A stretch of DNA of 40,761 bases from an uncultured Verrucomicrobiota bacterium (GCA_903898675.1 CAIUGM010000037.1:1-40761), one strand, 5' to 3'. Positions 17,026-25,121 are shown, numbered from the stretch's first letter. Numbers and translations are program-made. The notes: generated from the sequence alone by a model not told the origin.

Positions 17026-17334
17026 TCAGCCCAGCCGCGCCTTCACTTCCGTCAGTGTCAGGCCGTCGATGCGGATGACCTTATGACGGGATTTATCGCC
17101 GCGCACGAGCGTGACGTCGCGGTGGTGCACGGCGAGCTGGCCGGCGAGAAATTCCAGCAGCACCTCGTTGGCGCGGCCCTCGACGGCGGGGGCATGGACC
17201 TTCACCTTGAGGGCGTCGCCGAGCCAGCCGGCGATTTCATTGCGCGGGGCATTGGGGATGGTCTTCAGGTTCAGGGTGCAGCTCGCCACCCGGGCAGGCT
17301 GCGGCCGGGCGGGCGCGCGCGGAAGGCAAAACAT
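17026..17334 (-). CDS. DUF167 (UPF0235/YggU) family protein
   Basis: This 102-residue protein contains the whole family core: KTIPNAPRNEIAGW near residue 24, KVKVHAPAVEGRANEVLLEFLA near 43 and LVRGDKSRHKVIRIDGL near 77. Structures of relatives show a small alpha/beta fold, and no biochemical role is established. The first 18 or so residues are basic and proline-rich and may not be translated. A GTG codon just before ASCTLNLKTIP is an alternative start. That would also widen the very short 37-base gap to the divergent exonuclease gene. The 3' end abuts the family C repeat. Confidence 0.85.
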   Translation of the reverse strand: MFCLPRAPARPQPARVASCTLNLKTIPNAPRNEIAGWLGDALKVKVHAPAVEGRANEVLLEFLAGQLAVHHRDVTLVRGDKSRHKVIRIDGLTLTEVKARLG

Positions 17335-17371
17335 GTTGCGGTCGGCATTTGAAACAGCGAACTAGGGCCGC

Positions 17372-18127
17372 ATGAAATTACTTTCCTGGAACGTCAACGG
17401 GGTGCGGGCCGCCCTCGGCAAGGGTCTGCTCGACTGGATGACCGCGTCGAAGGCCGACGTCATCTGCCTGCAGGAAGTGAAGGCCCAGCCGGGGGACGTG
17501 CAGGGCGTGGCCTGGCCGAAGGGCTACGAGCTCTTCTGGAACTCGGCCGAGAAAAAGGGCTACAGCGGCACGGCCCTCTTCACCCGCCGGAAACCGCTGG
17601 CGGTGGTCAACGGCATCGGTCTCCCCGGGCACGATGCCGAGGGCCGGGCCGTGACGGCGGAATTTGACGACTGCTATGTGATCGGTGTCTACACGCCCAA
17701 CGCCCAGCCCGAGCTGGCGCGGATCGGCTTCCGGCTCGAGTGGGACAAGGCCCTGCTCGCCTACGCGCGCAAGCTCGAGAAGAAAAAGCCGGTCGTGTTC
17801 TGCGGCGACCTGAACGTCGCGCACGAGGAGATCGACCTGGCGCGGCCGAAGGAAAACGTGGGCAACCCGGGTTTTTCCAACGAGGAGCGCGCGAGCTTCC
17901 GCCAGTTCCTCGCCGCGGGCTATGTCGATACGTTCCGGCATTTCGAGCCGGGCCCCGGGCATTACAGCTGGTGGACCTACCGCGCCGGGGCGCGCGAGCG
18001 GAACATCGGCTGGCGCATCGATTACTTCATGGCCTCGGCGGGATTGAAGCCGCAGCTGAAGCGCGCGTGGATCGAGCCGCAGGTCATGGGCAGCGACCAC
18101 TGCCCGGTCGGACTGGAACTGAAATGA
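17372..18127 (+). CDS. xth: Exodeoxyribonuclease III / AP endonuclease
   Basis: The 251-residue enzyme cuts DNA at abasic sites and trims 3' blocking groups in base-excision repair. Family motifs are complete and in order. WNVNGVRA (residues 6-13) and LQEVKA (about 34-39) supply metal-binding Asn and Glu. VIGVYTPNA is near 108. GDLNVAHEEIDL (about 148-159) supplies the catalytic Asp and Asn. RIDYFMAS lies near 213, and GSDHCPVGLEL (about 239-249) holds the Asp-His pair. ATG at 17372 gives the standard N-terminus MKLLSWNVNG. Its stop overlaps the next gene's start (ATGA at 18124-18127), so the two are translated together. Confidence 0.96.
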   Translation: MKLLSWNVNGVRAALGKGLLDWMTASKADVICLQEVKAQPGDVQGVAWPKGYELFWNSAEKKGYSGTALFTRRKPLAVVNGIGLPGHDAEGRAVTAEFDDCYVIGVYTPNAQPELARIGFRLEWDKALLAYARKLEKKKPVVFCGDLNVAHEEIDLARPKENVGNPGFSNEERASFRQFLAAGYVDTFRHFEPGPGHYSWWTYRAGARERNIGWRIDYFMASAGLKPQLKRAWIEPQVMGSDHCPVGLELK

Positions 18128-18654
18128 GCCGGGCCCGCGGGCCGGGACCGGAAAAGCTGCCGCGCGCGGTGGTGCGGCGGCGCTCCGGCGTCCACGGCTT
18201 CGGGTTGTACGCGCGGGATTTCATCCCGCAGGATACCCGCATCATCGAGTATCTGGGCGAGCGGATCACCAAGGCCGAGGCGCAGCGGCGCGAGGACCGG
18301 CGGCTGGAGCGGCTTGCCGCGGGCGGCGACGGCTGCGTTTATATTTTCGAGGTCAACGAGCGGCATGACTTGGACGGCGATGTACCGTGGAATGCGGCGC
18401 GCCGGATCAATCATTCGTGCACGCCCAACTGCGAGACGCAGAAGGTCCGCGGCCGCATCTGGATTGTGGCGCGACGCGACATCGCGCCCGGCGAGGAATT
18501 GAATTACGACTACGGCTTCGATTTCGCGGAGTGGCGCGATCACCCCTGCCGCTGCGGCACCGCGGCTTGCGCCGGCTATATCGTCAACACCGGCCAGCGC
18601 TGGCGCGTGCGGCGGCTGCGGGCGGAGGAGCGCCCGACCGGGAAATTGCGCTGA
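18124..18654 (+). CDS. SET-domain protein lysine methyltransferase-like
   Basis: The 176-residue protein is nearly all SET domain. GLYARDFIPQDTRIIEYLGE lies near residue 25. A long charged insert with FEVNERHDLDG follows. NHSCTPNCETQ near 97 forms the S-adenosylmethionine-site pseudoknot with GEELNYDYGF near 124. A post-SET cysteine cluster CRCGTAACAGYI follows near 143. Such domains transfer methyl groups to lysines. In bacteria the targets are usually unknown. The presence of a post-SET zinc motif resembles eukaryotic SET2/ASH1-type enzymes and several bacterial homologues. The start ATG overlaps the exonuclease stop, which suggests co-expression. The substrate cannot be inferred. Confidence 0.88.
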   Translation: MSRARGPGPEKLPRAVVRRRSGVHGFGLYARDFIPQDTRIIEYLGERITKAEAQRREDRRLERLAAGGDGCVYIFEVNERHDLDGDVPWNAARRINHSCTPNCETQKVRGRIWIVARRDIAPGEELNYDYGFDFAEWRDHPCRCGTAACAGYIVNTGQRWRVRRLRAEERPTGKLR

Positions 18655-18660
18655 ATAGTT

Positions 18661-18685
18661 GTAGGGGCGCAGACTTGCTGCGCCC
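18661..18685. repeat. Dispersed repeat, family A, single unit
   Basis: One 25-base unit starting GTAGGGGCGCAG and ending TTGCTGCGCCC lies 7 bases after the SET gene stop. It differs by one base from the unit at 4408 and equals the reverse complement of the 4456-4480 arm. Within the unit GGGCGCAG and CTGCGCCC can pair as a small hairpin. Confidence 0.75.
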
Positions 18686-18783
18686 TTCGTGCTTTGGAAA
18701 TTGGAATGACCGGCGGCGAGCCGCCGGAACTCCGGCTCAAACGCAGGCTTTTCTTCCGGGACGCATCGGCCACGCTGGCGGCG

Positions 18784-19281
18784 ATGAAACCCGAACTGGA
18801 GTTGAAGACCCTTTTGCTGCGCCGGCCGCACCTGACGCTCGCCGTGGCCGAGAGCCTGACGTGCGGCCACGTGCAGGCGAGGATCGGCGCCGTGTCGGGC
18901 GCGTCGGGTTATTTTCTGGGCGGGGTCACCGCCTACACCTTGGACGAGAAGGTGAAGCTGCTGGGGGTGAACCGGGCCGCGGCGAAACGGGTCGACTGCG
19001 TGTCGCAGCGGGTGGCGGTCGAGATGGCGGCGGGGGCCGCGAAACTTTTCGGCGCGGACCTGGCGCTGGCCACGACAGGCTACGCCGAGCCGAACCGGCC
19101 GGCCGGCATCCGCGAGCCCATGGCCTGGTGGGCGCTTTGTCACCGGCAGCGGGGCGGCCGTGCGGCCGTGATTTCCGGGCTGGTCAGCGTGCCGGGCGCG
19201 GCGCGCGTGGCCGTGCAGGAGCGCGTAACCACCCTGGTGTTGCAGGAGCTGGCGGCCTACCTGCGCGAACTGCGGGCATAA
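18784..19281 (+). CDS. CinA C-terminal-domain protein (PncC-like amidohydrolase)
   Basis: The 165-residue stand-alone domain matches the CinA-C fold that deamidates nicotinamide mononucleotide in pyridine-nucleotide recycling. The active-site start is LAVAESLTCGHVQARIGAVS near residue 20, followed by SGYFLGGVTAYTLDEKVKLL near 43. The segment that usually reads TGIAGPxG is here TTGYAEPNRPAG, as in a divergent subgroup, so amidase activity is less certain. The ATG at 18784 gives the usual N-terminus. An upstream ATG at 18694 would add 30 unconserved residues across a GC-rich hairpin. Confidence 0.82.
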   Translation: MKPELELKTLLLRRPHLTLAVAESLTCGHVQARIGAVSGASGYFLGGVTAYTLDEKVKLLGVNRAAAKRVDCVSQRVAVEMAAGAAKLFGADLALATTGYAEPNRPAGIREPMAWWALCHRQRGGRAAVISGLVSVPGAARVAVQERVTTLVLQELAAYLRELRA

Positions 19282-19307
19282 AAAAACCCGCCGCGGTTCG
19301 CGACGGG
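19280..19307 (-). terminator. Intrinsic terminator of the SYLF gene
   Basis: On the minus strand CCCGTCGC and GCGGCGGG pair around GAACC (one G-T pair) and are followed by seven T residues. It lies 18 bases past the SYLF stop and overlaps the end of the convergent CinA-C gene. Confidence 0.85.
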
Positions 19308-19324
19308 CTGAAGGGCAGCGGCGC

Positions 19325-20011
19325 TTACTGCGTGAGCCGCGACACGTAATCCATCAGGAAGTGGGCTTCCACCGGCGGGGTGACCCAGTCGCTGAAGAGC
19401 AGCTCGGGCAGATGGTTGTTCGTGTTGTAGAAAACGCGGTTGGCCGTCTCGTCGGGCGACATGTAGCCGGTCTTGAGCGCGGCGCCCAGGTAGTAACCCT
19501 CGACGGTCGTGTAGACGTAGACGCTGGCGTCGCCGGGCAGCTTTTGCGTCACGCCCTCGCGCTCCGCGGTGCGGATGCCGGCGGCGGCCTTGGCCTCGGC
19601 GCCGAAATTGAAGCGGTTCTTGAAGAGCAGGCGGGTGGTGGTGTCGTCCATCAGCACGTACACGGCGTTGATCGCCTTGCCGCCGGCCTGGAGGCCGAAG
19701 CTGATTTCGCCGGCCTTGAGGAAGGCGGGCACGGACCACTTGCCGTTGGGCCGGCGGGCGAGGGCCACCGCGTACCCGTCCTTGACCGCGAGAATGAAGC
19801 CGGCCTGGAACTGGTTGACGATGACGATGCCCTTGGCGCGGCGCAGGATGTCGGCCGGGATGGCGGTCTTAAAGTTGCCCTGGATTTCCTGCAGGATGGC
19901 CTCGGCGCTGTCGAGGCGCACAATGACGTCGGCACGCGTGATCTCATTGGCGGCGGAGGCGAAGCCGACGAGGGCGGTAAGGCAGAAAAGGGTGGTGAGA
20001 AACTTCTTCAT
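19325..20011 (-). CDS. Exported SYLF-domain (Ysc84-like) protein
   Basis: The 228-residue protein starts with a signal peptide (MKKFLTTLFCLTALVGFASA) and contains one SYLF/DUF500 domain. ILRRAKGIVIVNQFQAGFIL lies near residue 55 and KWSVPAFLKAGEISFGLQAG near 90. A VYVYTTVEGYYLGAALKTGY segment follows near 165. Eukaryotic SYLF domains bind phosphoinositides. Bacterial exported members are of unknown role, probably at the envelope. A longer in-frame extension upstream has no family similarity, and the ATG at 20009-20011 gives a clean signal peptide. It is transcribed alone and ends at a good terminator. Confidence 0.87.
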   Translation of the reverse strand: MKKFLTTLFCLTALVGFASAANEITRADVIVRLDSAEAILQEIQGNFKTAIPADILRRAKGIVIVNQFQAGFILAVKDGYAVALARRPNGKWSVPAFLKAGEISFGLQAGGKAINAVYVLMDDTTTRLLFKNRFNFGAEAKAAAGIRTAEREGVTQKLPGDASVYVYTTVEGYYLGAALKTGYMSPDETANRVFYNTNNHLPELLFSDWVTPPVEAHFLMDYVSRLTQ

Positions 20012-20166
20012 GGTTGATGGAGCGATAATGAGCCGGCGCCGCGGGAGCGCAAAGCTGTTTTCAAGAACGCAATAAGCAGATTCAGCGGGAGAATGAAAGC
20101 CCCTACTTCGGGTGGTCCGGGAGGCGCTGAAGGTGGTGACCGGCGGGCGGGGGGAAGGTTGCAGGA

Positions 20167-20538
20167 TTATTCGAGGCCGCGCTCCGCGATCTCCTCCTCG
20201 TCCCAGCCCAGGTAGTGGCCCAGTTCGTGGAGGTAGGTGAGCCGGATCTCGTCCCGGTAGACCGCCTCGTCGCCCTCGGCCAGGTCCCAGATATTGGCGA
20301 GGAAAATCAGGATCTGCGGCGGCAGAGGCTGGGCGTCGGAGAGTTCCCCGAGGTGTTCGTGGCCCACGAACAGGCCGAGGATGTCGGGCTCCCAGCCCTC
20401 GGCGAGGATCGCGGCGTTGGGGTGCGGCTCGAAGCACACGGGCACGGACTCGGCGACCGTCCGGACCTCCCCGGGCAACCGGCGGAGGGCGGCCGCGACC
20501 ACTTCCTGGGCGAGGGCGATCTGACGGGCGGGAGTCAT
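20167..20538 (-). CDS. Small zincin-like metallopeptidase-family protein
   Basis: The 123-residue protein belongs to the compact zincin group typified by short proteins with a C-terminal HExxH. LTYLHELGHYLGWDEEEIAE at residues 102-121 supplies two His and the catalytic Glu, and the downstream Glu pair may complete the zinc site. Upstream, LGLFVGHEHLGE and ILIFLANIWDLA match the family's core strands. Proteolysis has not been shown for the group. The ATG at 20536-20538 (MTPARQIALAQEVV) is chosen because the codons above it overlap the ABC permease gene, whose stop is 13 bases upstream. It probably belongs to that operon. Confidence 0.82.
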   Translation of the reverse strand: MTPARQIALAQEVVAAALRRLPGEVRTVAESVPVCFEPHPNAAILAEGWEPDILGLFVGHEHLGELSDAQPLPPQILIFLANIWDLAEGDEAVYRDEIRLTYLHELGHYLGWDEEEIAERGLE

Positions 20539-20551
20539 GGGCCGGTCTTGG

Positions 20552-22315
20552 TTAACGGGGCATTTCCTGGGACAGGTCGAAGCGGTCGAGCTTCTCGCCC
20601 AGCCACCAGATGGCGGCCGTGAGTTCAAAAATGAGTCCGGCACTGATCAGCAGGAGCGTCAGCGCAATGGCGGCGGTCCGGCCGGCCAGCCAGTTGGTGA
20701 TCAGGAAGGCTCCCGCCCCGACGGCCGACGCCGGCAGCAGGGCGGCCAGCAGCACGATCACATAACCGATCATCGAGATGATGCCCTGGCCCATGTTCTC
20801 CATGCCGCCGGCCTGCGCGCCCGCGGGCTTGGTCCAGCCCGGGAAATACAGCAACATGGCCAGGGGAATGCACAGCATCAGGCCGATCAAGGGCGGGATC
20901 AGCAGGGCGATCCCGGCGGCGGCGCCCAGGCCACCGGCCAGCACCGGCCCGAAGTTGAAGCCGCCCGGCGCGCGGCTGGTGGCCAGCACGACCGCCAGCA
21001 GAAACAGCCACTCGACAAAGGTCACCACCACCCCGGGAGTCAGCAGCTCGCCCGCGATGATCTGCCAGCCGGGCACGGGGTAGGCCTTGGTCATCTCCAT
21101 CTGGTCGAGGATCACCGCGACGTTCCGCCGCATGAAAACCGGCGCCAGGAGCAGCAGGTAACCGCCCAGCATCAGGGCCGACACGCCGATGGCCGTGAGG
21201 TAGGAGGCGTGGTCGGGATCGCGCCGGAGCCAGCCGGTGAGCGCGATGATGATCGCGGCGGTCACGAGCCAGTTCCGCAGCCGGTAGAACGGGCCGAGCG
21301 CGATCAGTGATTTCCAGAGAAAAGCCGGCGGGACCCAGCCGGCGGCGGCCAGCGGGAAGGGGGCGGGGCGTTTGCGCTTCGGGGCCCGGCCGCCGTGCAG
21401 GCTGCCCTTCCGGTATGCCGCCACCAGCTTGGCCTGCCGGGCCGCGAGTTCAATGGAGGCCTCCTCGAAGCCGACCGCGGAACGCAACACCCAGAGGTAG
21501 TGCGCGACAAGGAGCAGCAGCGCCGGCCCGAGGGCGAGCAGGAAGGCGCGGCCGTCGGCCGCCAGGAACGGGCGCACCAGCCAGCCGAACGGGGCCAGCA
21601 CCCAGCCCAGCGGCGGGAGTTGCAACAACCGGCTCCACCAGCCGGCGTAGTCGCTGAACTCCTCGCCGATCACGAGGTCCCGGGCGACCTCGCTCTGGCG
21701 CGCGACCAGCCACCACGCGCCGCCGAGGAGGAGCACCCCGGCCACCAGCAGCGCACAGCGCCGCCCCCAGGTCAGGCCGAGTTCAAACAGCCGCTCCCGC
21801 AGGAACGAGGCGCCGAGGAAATGCAGGTTGAGCGTGGAGAGGATCAGCCACCAGCCGAGGGCGTGCTGGAGCGTGCTGCCGCCGAGAAAGGCGCCGCGCC
21901 GGAAGAGGAAGGTGAGCAGGAGGGCGCTGAACAGGATCCGCAGCTGCGAGCGGAGCAGCTTGTAGTGGAGCAGGCCGTGGCGGGACAGCGGCGCGGGAAA
22001 CAGGAAGGCGGTCTCGGCCTCCGTGAAGCTGATCGCCGCCCGGTCGCGGCCGAAAATCCAGCCGAGCAGCACGATGATGAACAGCCCGGCGGCGGCGAAC
22101 GGGGCATAAAAATCCGCGCCGCCGGCCGGCAGGAAATTCAGGCCGGGGGCCGCCGGGCGCTGGTGGCGGAACGCGAAGCCGAAGACGAAGAAATAAAAAT
22201 ACGCCGCGCCGGCCGCGGCCCCGAGCAGGTACTTGGGCTGGCGCAGCCGCCGCAGCCGTGCGCGCAGGCTGTTCGCCCACGAGGTGACACTGAGATAGAG
22301 CAGCGCGTTCAGCAC
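20552..22315 (-). CDS. ABC exporter membrane subunit (ABC_export-type)
   Basis: The 587-residue protein has a dozen or more hydrophobic helices in two groups. The groups are separated by a basic cytoplasmic stretch near residue 300 (YRKGSLHGGRAPKRKRP). It lacks its own ATP site. The opening LLYLSVTSWANSLRARLRRL and the AETAFLFPAPLSRHGLLHYK segment near residue 100 are typical of putative ABC exporter membrane proteins found next to a single ATPase. The cargo is unknown. The ATPase gene lies 21 bases upstream and the metallopeptidase 13 bases downstream, all on one strand, so I infer one operon. Confidence 0.82.
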   Translation of the reverse strand: MLNALLYLSVTSWANSLRARLRRLRQPKYLLGAAAGAAYFYFFVFGFAFRHQRPAAPGLNFLPAGGADFYAPFAAAGLFIIVLLGWIFGRDRAAISFTEAETAFLFPAPLSRHGLLHYKLLRSQLRILFSALLLTFLFRRGAFLGGSTLQHALGWWLILSTLNLHFLGASFLRERLFELGLTWGRRCALLVAGVLLLGGAWWLVARQSEVARDLVIGEEFSDYAGWWSRLLQLPPLGWVLAPFGWLVRPFLAADGRAFLLALGPALLLLVAHYLWVLRSAVGFEEASIELAARQAKLVAAYRKGSLHGGRAPKRKRPAPFPLAAAGWVPPAFLWKSLIALGPFYRLRNWLVTAAIIIALTGWLRRDPDHASYLTAIGVSALMLGGYLLLLAPVFMRRNVAVILDQMEMTKAYPVPGWQIIAGELLTPGVVVTFVEWLFLLAVVLATSRAPGGFNFGPVLAGGLGAAAGIALLIPPLIGLMLCIPLAMLLYFPGWTKPAGAQAGGMENMGQGIISMIGYVIVLLAALLPASAVGAGAFLITNWLAGRTAAIALTLLLISAGLIFELTAAIWWLGEKLDRFDLSQEMPR

Positions 22316-22336
22316 GGTGCAGGGCTCCCGGGCCCG

Positions 22337-23086
22337 TCAGGGCCGGGGCACGGCCGGGATCACCGGCGGTTCCTCCGTGGCGCTGAAGAAGACGTCTTCC
22401 AGGCTGGCGTCGGGATGCGCGGCATACCGGGCGCGGATGTCGGCGATCGTGCCGTCGGCCACCTTCTCGCCGGTCTTCAGGATGAGCACATGCGTGCAGA
22501 CTTCCTCCAGCAGGCTGAGCAGGTGCGAGCTGAGGATCAGCGCGGCGCCTTCGCGCCCGAGGCGGCGGATCGTCTCCTTCATGCGGCGGATACCGCCCGG
22601 GTCGAGGCCGGTCAGCGGCTCGTCAAAGAAGATCACCCTGGGCGAGTGCAACAGGCCGCAGGCGATCACCAGTTTCTGTTTCATGCCGCGGGAGAGCTCG
22701 GCGGGGAGCAGGTCGCGCTTGTCGGCCATCTCCATCTCGGCGAGCAGCGGGCCGGCGCGGTCCCGCCAGTCGGCCACGCCGTAGATGCGGGCGACAAAGT
22801 TCAGGTGCTGCTCGACCGTGAGGTGATCGAAAAGTTTCGGCTCGTCGGCCAGGAACGCGAGCTGCTGCTTGGCCGCCACCGGGTCGGCGGCCAGGTCGAT
22901 CCCGCCGATGCGCACGGTGCCGAGGCTCGGTGGAATGATCCCGGCCGCGCAGCGCAGGGTGGTGGTCTTGCCCGCGCCGTTGGGTCCGACCAGCCCCATG
23001 ACTTCCCCCGGCCGCACCGTGAAGGAGAGGTCGCGCACCGCGGTAAATTCGCCGTAGCGCTTCGTCAGGCTGGTGACTTCGATCAT
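22337..23086 (-). CDS. ABC exporter ATP-binding protein
   Basis: The 249-residue ATPase is the partner of the large membrane subunit downstream. Walker A is GPNGAGKTTTL near residue 35 and the Q-loop is FLADEPKLF near 79. The signature segment is ELSRGMKQKL near 131, with Arg in place of the usual second Gly as in many exporter ATPases. Walker B is VIFFDEPLTGLDP near 151, and the switch His lies in ILSSHLL near 185. It should power export of an unidentified substrate. In-frame codons upstream would add 68 residues of unconserved sequence, so the ATG at 23084-23086 (MIEVTSLTKRYGEF) is used. Confidence 0.93.
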   Translation of the reverse strand: MIEVTSLTKRYGEFTAVRDLSFTVRPGEVMGLVGPNGAGKTTTLRCAAGIIPPSLGTVRIGGIDLAADPVAAKQQLAFLADEPKLFDHLTVEQHLNFVARIYGVADWRDRAGPLLAEMEMADKRDLLPAELSRGMKQKLVIACGLLHSPRVIFFDEPLTGLDPGGIRRMKETIRRLGREGAALILSSHLLSLLEEVCTHVLILKTGEKVADGTIADIRARYAAHPDASLEDVFFSATEEPPVIPAVPRP

Positions 23087-23231
23087 GGCCGCGCACTCTG
23101 GGTGAAACCCCCGCCGGAGTAAAGCGGCGCTTGGGCGTGAGTTATGAGCGACCCGGCGAATGCCCCGTTCCTTCGAAAATAAATTGAAACCTCCGGCCCA
23201 TGGATTGCGTCGTAGGGTTAACCACAATCCC

Positions 23232-23654
23232 ATGAATAAAGCCCCTTTCAAAATCCTCCTCTCCCTCGCCGGCCTCGCGCTGGCCGCCACGCCGGCGCTC
23301 CGCGCCGACGAACCTGCCGCGCCCCCGGCCCCGCCCGCCGACCAGCCGGCCCATCACGGGCGCCGCGAGGAGATGCGCGAGCGTTTCCAGAAAATGGTTA
23401 CCGACCTGAACCTCACGCCCGACCAGCAGGCCAAGGGCCAGGCGATCCTCAAGCAGACGGCGGAGTCGCTCAAGGCCATCCACGATGACACGACGCTCAG
23501 CGAGGACCAGAAGCGCGCGAAGGCGAAGGAACTGCGGCACGGCACCGAGCAGCAGATCCACGCCCTCCTCACGCCCGACCAGCAGGCCAAGCTGAAGGAG
23601 CTGCGCCAGCAGCACCGGCCGCAGGGGACACCGCCGCCGCCGCCCGCGACCTGA
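23232..23654 (+). CDS. Exported Spy/CpxP-like helical protein
   Basis: The 140-residue protein has a signal peptide (residues 1-25, ending LRADEP) and a proline/alanine linker. A charged helical region follows, with two LTPDQQAK motifs (near residues 58 and 113) that resemble the LTxxQ repeats of Spy and CpxP. Those proteins chaperone or regulate in the periplasm under envelope stress. Whether this one does is inference. It ends in a PPPPPAT tail. The ATG at 23232 starts the signal peptide. A strong terminator follows. Confidence 0.75.
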   Translation: MNKAPFKILLSLAGLALAATPALRADEPAAPPAPPADQPAHHGRREEMRERFQKMVTDLNLTPDQQAKGQAILKQTAESLKAIHDDTTLSEDQKRAKAKELRHGTEQQIHALLTPDQQAKLKELRQQHRPQGTPPPPPAT

Positions 23655-23696
23655 TAAAATAATTTCTGCACAGGGGTGCAGTGTGTGTGCAAAATA

Positions 23697-23732
23697 AGTG
23701 CCGCGGCGTGGGGCCGCGGCACTTTTCTTTTT
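23697..23732 (+). terminator. Intrinsic terminator after the Spy/CpxP-like gene
   Basis: AGTGCCGCGGC (23697-23707) pairs perfectly with GCCGCGGCACT (23713-23723) around five bases and is followed by TTTCTTTTT. It lies 43 bases past the stop and isolates the flavoprotein gene that begins at 23769. Confidence 0.92.
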
Positions 23733-23768
23733 GGACAAGCCCACCGGCGCGGCGCACGCTGACCGGCC

Positions 23769-25052
23769 ATGGACCAGCGGCAGATCATCGTGGCGGGCGG
23801 CGGGGCGGCGGGATTTTTCGCGGCCATCACGTGCGCCGAGGCGGATCCGGCCTGCGCCGTCACCATCTACGAGGCCACGGCCCATCCCCTGGCCAAGGTC
23901 AGGGTTTCCGGCGGCGGCCGCTGCAATGTCACGCATGCCTGCTTCGACCCCCGCGAGCTGGTGCGACGCTACCCCCGCGGGAGCCGCGAGCTGCTCGGGG
24001 CCTTCCACCGCTGGCAGCCGCGCGACACGGTGGCGTGGTTCGAGCAACGCGGGGTGCCGCTCAAGACGGAGGCCGACGGACGCATGTTCCCGGTGTCCGA
24101 CGACTCCCAGACGATCGTCGACTGCCTGCAGGCGGCGGCGACCAAGGCCGGCGTGCGCGTCGCGCTGCGCACGGGATTGAAAACAGTGGAGCGGGTTGAC
24201 CCCAACACGCCTGCGGCGGAAAAGACCCGCGTGTCGGGGTCAATGCGTTCCACCTTTGAGCTCACGCTCACGACCGGTGAAACCGTCCTGTGCGACCGCC
24301 TGTTGCTCGCGACCGGCGGCAACCAAACCAACGCGGGTTTTCAGATCGCCCGGCATTTCGGCCATACCATCGAGCCCCCGGTGCCGTCCCTCTTCACCTT
24401 TCATGTCGAGGATCCGCGGCTGAAGGAATTATCCGGGGTCTCGGTGGACGAGGCGGTGACGGCGGTGCGTGGCACGGCGCTCAAGGAGCGCGGCCCGTTG
24501 CTCGTGACGCACTGGGGGCTCAGCGGCCCGGCGATCCTGAAACTCTCGGCATGGGGCGCGCGGGAGCTGCACGATTGCGACTACCGGTTCACCCTGCTCG
24601 TCAACTGGGCCCCGCAGTTCAATGCCGAGACCCTCCGGGCCGAATTGGAACGGGCCAAGGTGGCCAATCCGAAAAAACAACTCGGGACGTGGTGCCCGGT
24701 CGGCCTGCCGCTGCGGCTGTGGGAAAAACTGCTCGTGGCGGCCGGGCTCACCGCCGCGACGCTTTGGACGACGGTGCCCGGGGCCGGATTGCGTGCGCTG
24801 GCGGCGCAGATTTGCGCCGGGGAATTCAGCGTGACCGGCAAGAGCATGTTCAAGGAGGAGTTCGTCACGTGCGGCGGCGTGCGGCGCAGCGAGATCGATT
24901 TCAAGACGATGGAAAGCCGGCTCGCGCCCGGGTTGCATTTCGCCGGCGAGGTGATCGACATCGACGGCGTGACCGGCGGCTTCAATTTCCAGGCGGCCTG
25001 GACCGGCGGCTGGCTCGCGGGCCGGGCGATGGCGGGGGTGCCGACGGCATAA
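23769..25052 (+). CDS. BaiN/HI0933-like FAD-dependent oxidoreductase with an in-frame repeat insert
   Basis: The 427-residue flavoprotein begins with the dinucleotide-binding motif IIVAGGGAAGFFAAI (residues 6-20). It continues with the family's KVRVSGGGRCNVTH near 42. The second flavin segment LLLATGGNQTNAGF lies near 181. GLSGPAILKLSAWGARE is near 256, and the C-terminal block reads MFKEEFVTCGGVRRSEIDF, GLHFAGEVIDIDGVTGGFNF. The family reduces or oxidises a variety of substrates, including bile acids, and the one here is unknown. Residues about 140-163 (ERVDPNTPAAEKTRVSGSM and neighbours) are encoded by a palindromic repeat and have no counterpart in the family as I know it. The insert keeps the frame and adds about 20 residues in a surface position before a beta strand. 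Confidence 0.88.
   Translation: MDQRQIIVAGGGAAGFFAAITCAEADPACAVTIYEATAHPLAKVRVSGGGRCNVTHACFDPRELVRRYPRGSRELLGAFHRWQPRDTVAWFEQRGVPLKTEADGRMFPVSDDSQTIVDCLQAAATKAGVRVALRTGLKTVERVDPNTPAAEKTRVSGSMRSTFELTLTTGETVLCDRLLLATGGNQTNAGFQIARHFGHTIEPPVPSLFTFHVEDPRLKELSGVSVDEAVTAVRGTALKERGPLLVTHWGLSGPAILKLSAWGARELHDCDYRFTLLVNWAPQFNAETLRAELERAKVANPKKQLGTWCPVGLPLRLWEKLLVAAGLTAATLWTTVPGAGLRALAAQICAGEFSVTGKSMFKEEFVTCGGVRRSEIDFKTMESRLAPGLHFAGEVIDIDGVTGGFNFQAAWTGGWLAGRAMAGVPTA
24187..24257. repeat. Palindromic repeat, family B, inside the flavoprotein gene
   Basis: GTGGAGCGGGTTGACCCC... (24187-24211) is complementary to 24230-24254 (starting GCGTGTCGGGGTC) with about 4 mismatches in 25. The arms resemble the hairpin at 8545-8578, sharing GTTGACCCCAAC and the flanking GGTGGA/TCCACCT. 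The length is compatible with an in-frame insertion. Confidence 0.8.
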
Positions 25053-25095
25053 TTCTATCGAACGAAGTGGTCGCAGGTCGGGATTCCCTTCGTCT

Positions 25096-25101
25096 TATAA
25101 T
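25096..25101 (+). promoter_or_regulatory. Candidate -10 box of the AEC transporter gene
   Basis: A perfect TATAAT stands out in a GC-rich gap (25053-25241). The upstream -35 match is weak (TCGCAG at 25071-25076, spacing 19), so an activator may be needed. The palindrome at 25122-25138 would lie just downstream of the start point. Confidence 0.45.
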
Positions 25102-25121
25102 GGTAGTACGGGTGATTTTAA

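Noticed and set aside
15397-17352. 651-codon plus-strand frame opposite the PLP enzyme
   Set aside because: The composition is Gly/Arg/Ala-biased with no motif, and it is antisense to a complete enzyme and the DUF167 gene. The same reasoning removes other long antisense frames, for example at 21395-23122, 29328-31328 and 37054-38313.
20552-23086. A toxin or bacteriocin export system from the ABC pair plus metallopeptidase
   Set aside because: No small precursor with a leader peptide is adjacent, the metallopeptidase lacks a membrane anchor, and the exporter is of a general type. Operon order alone does not support it.
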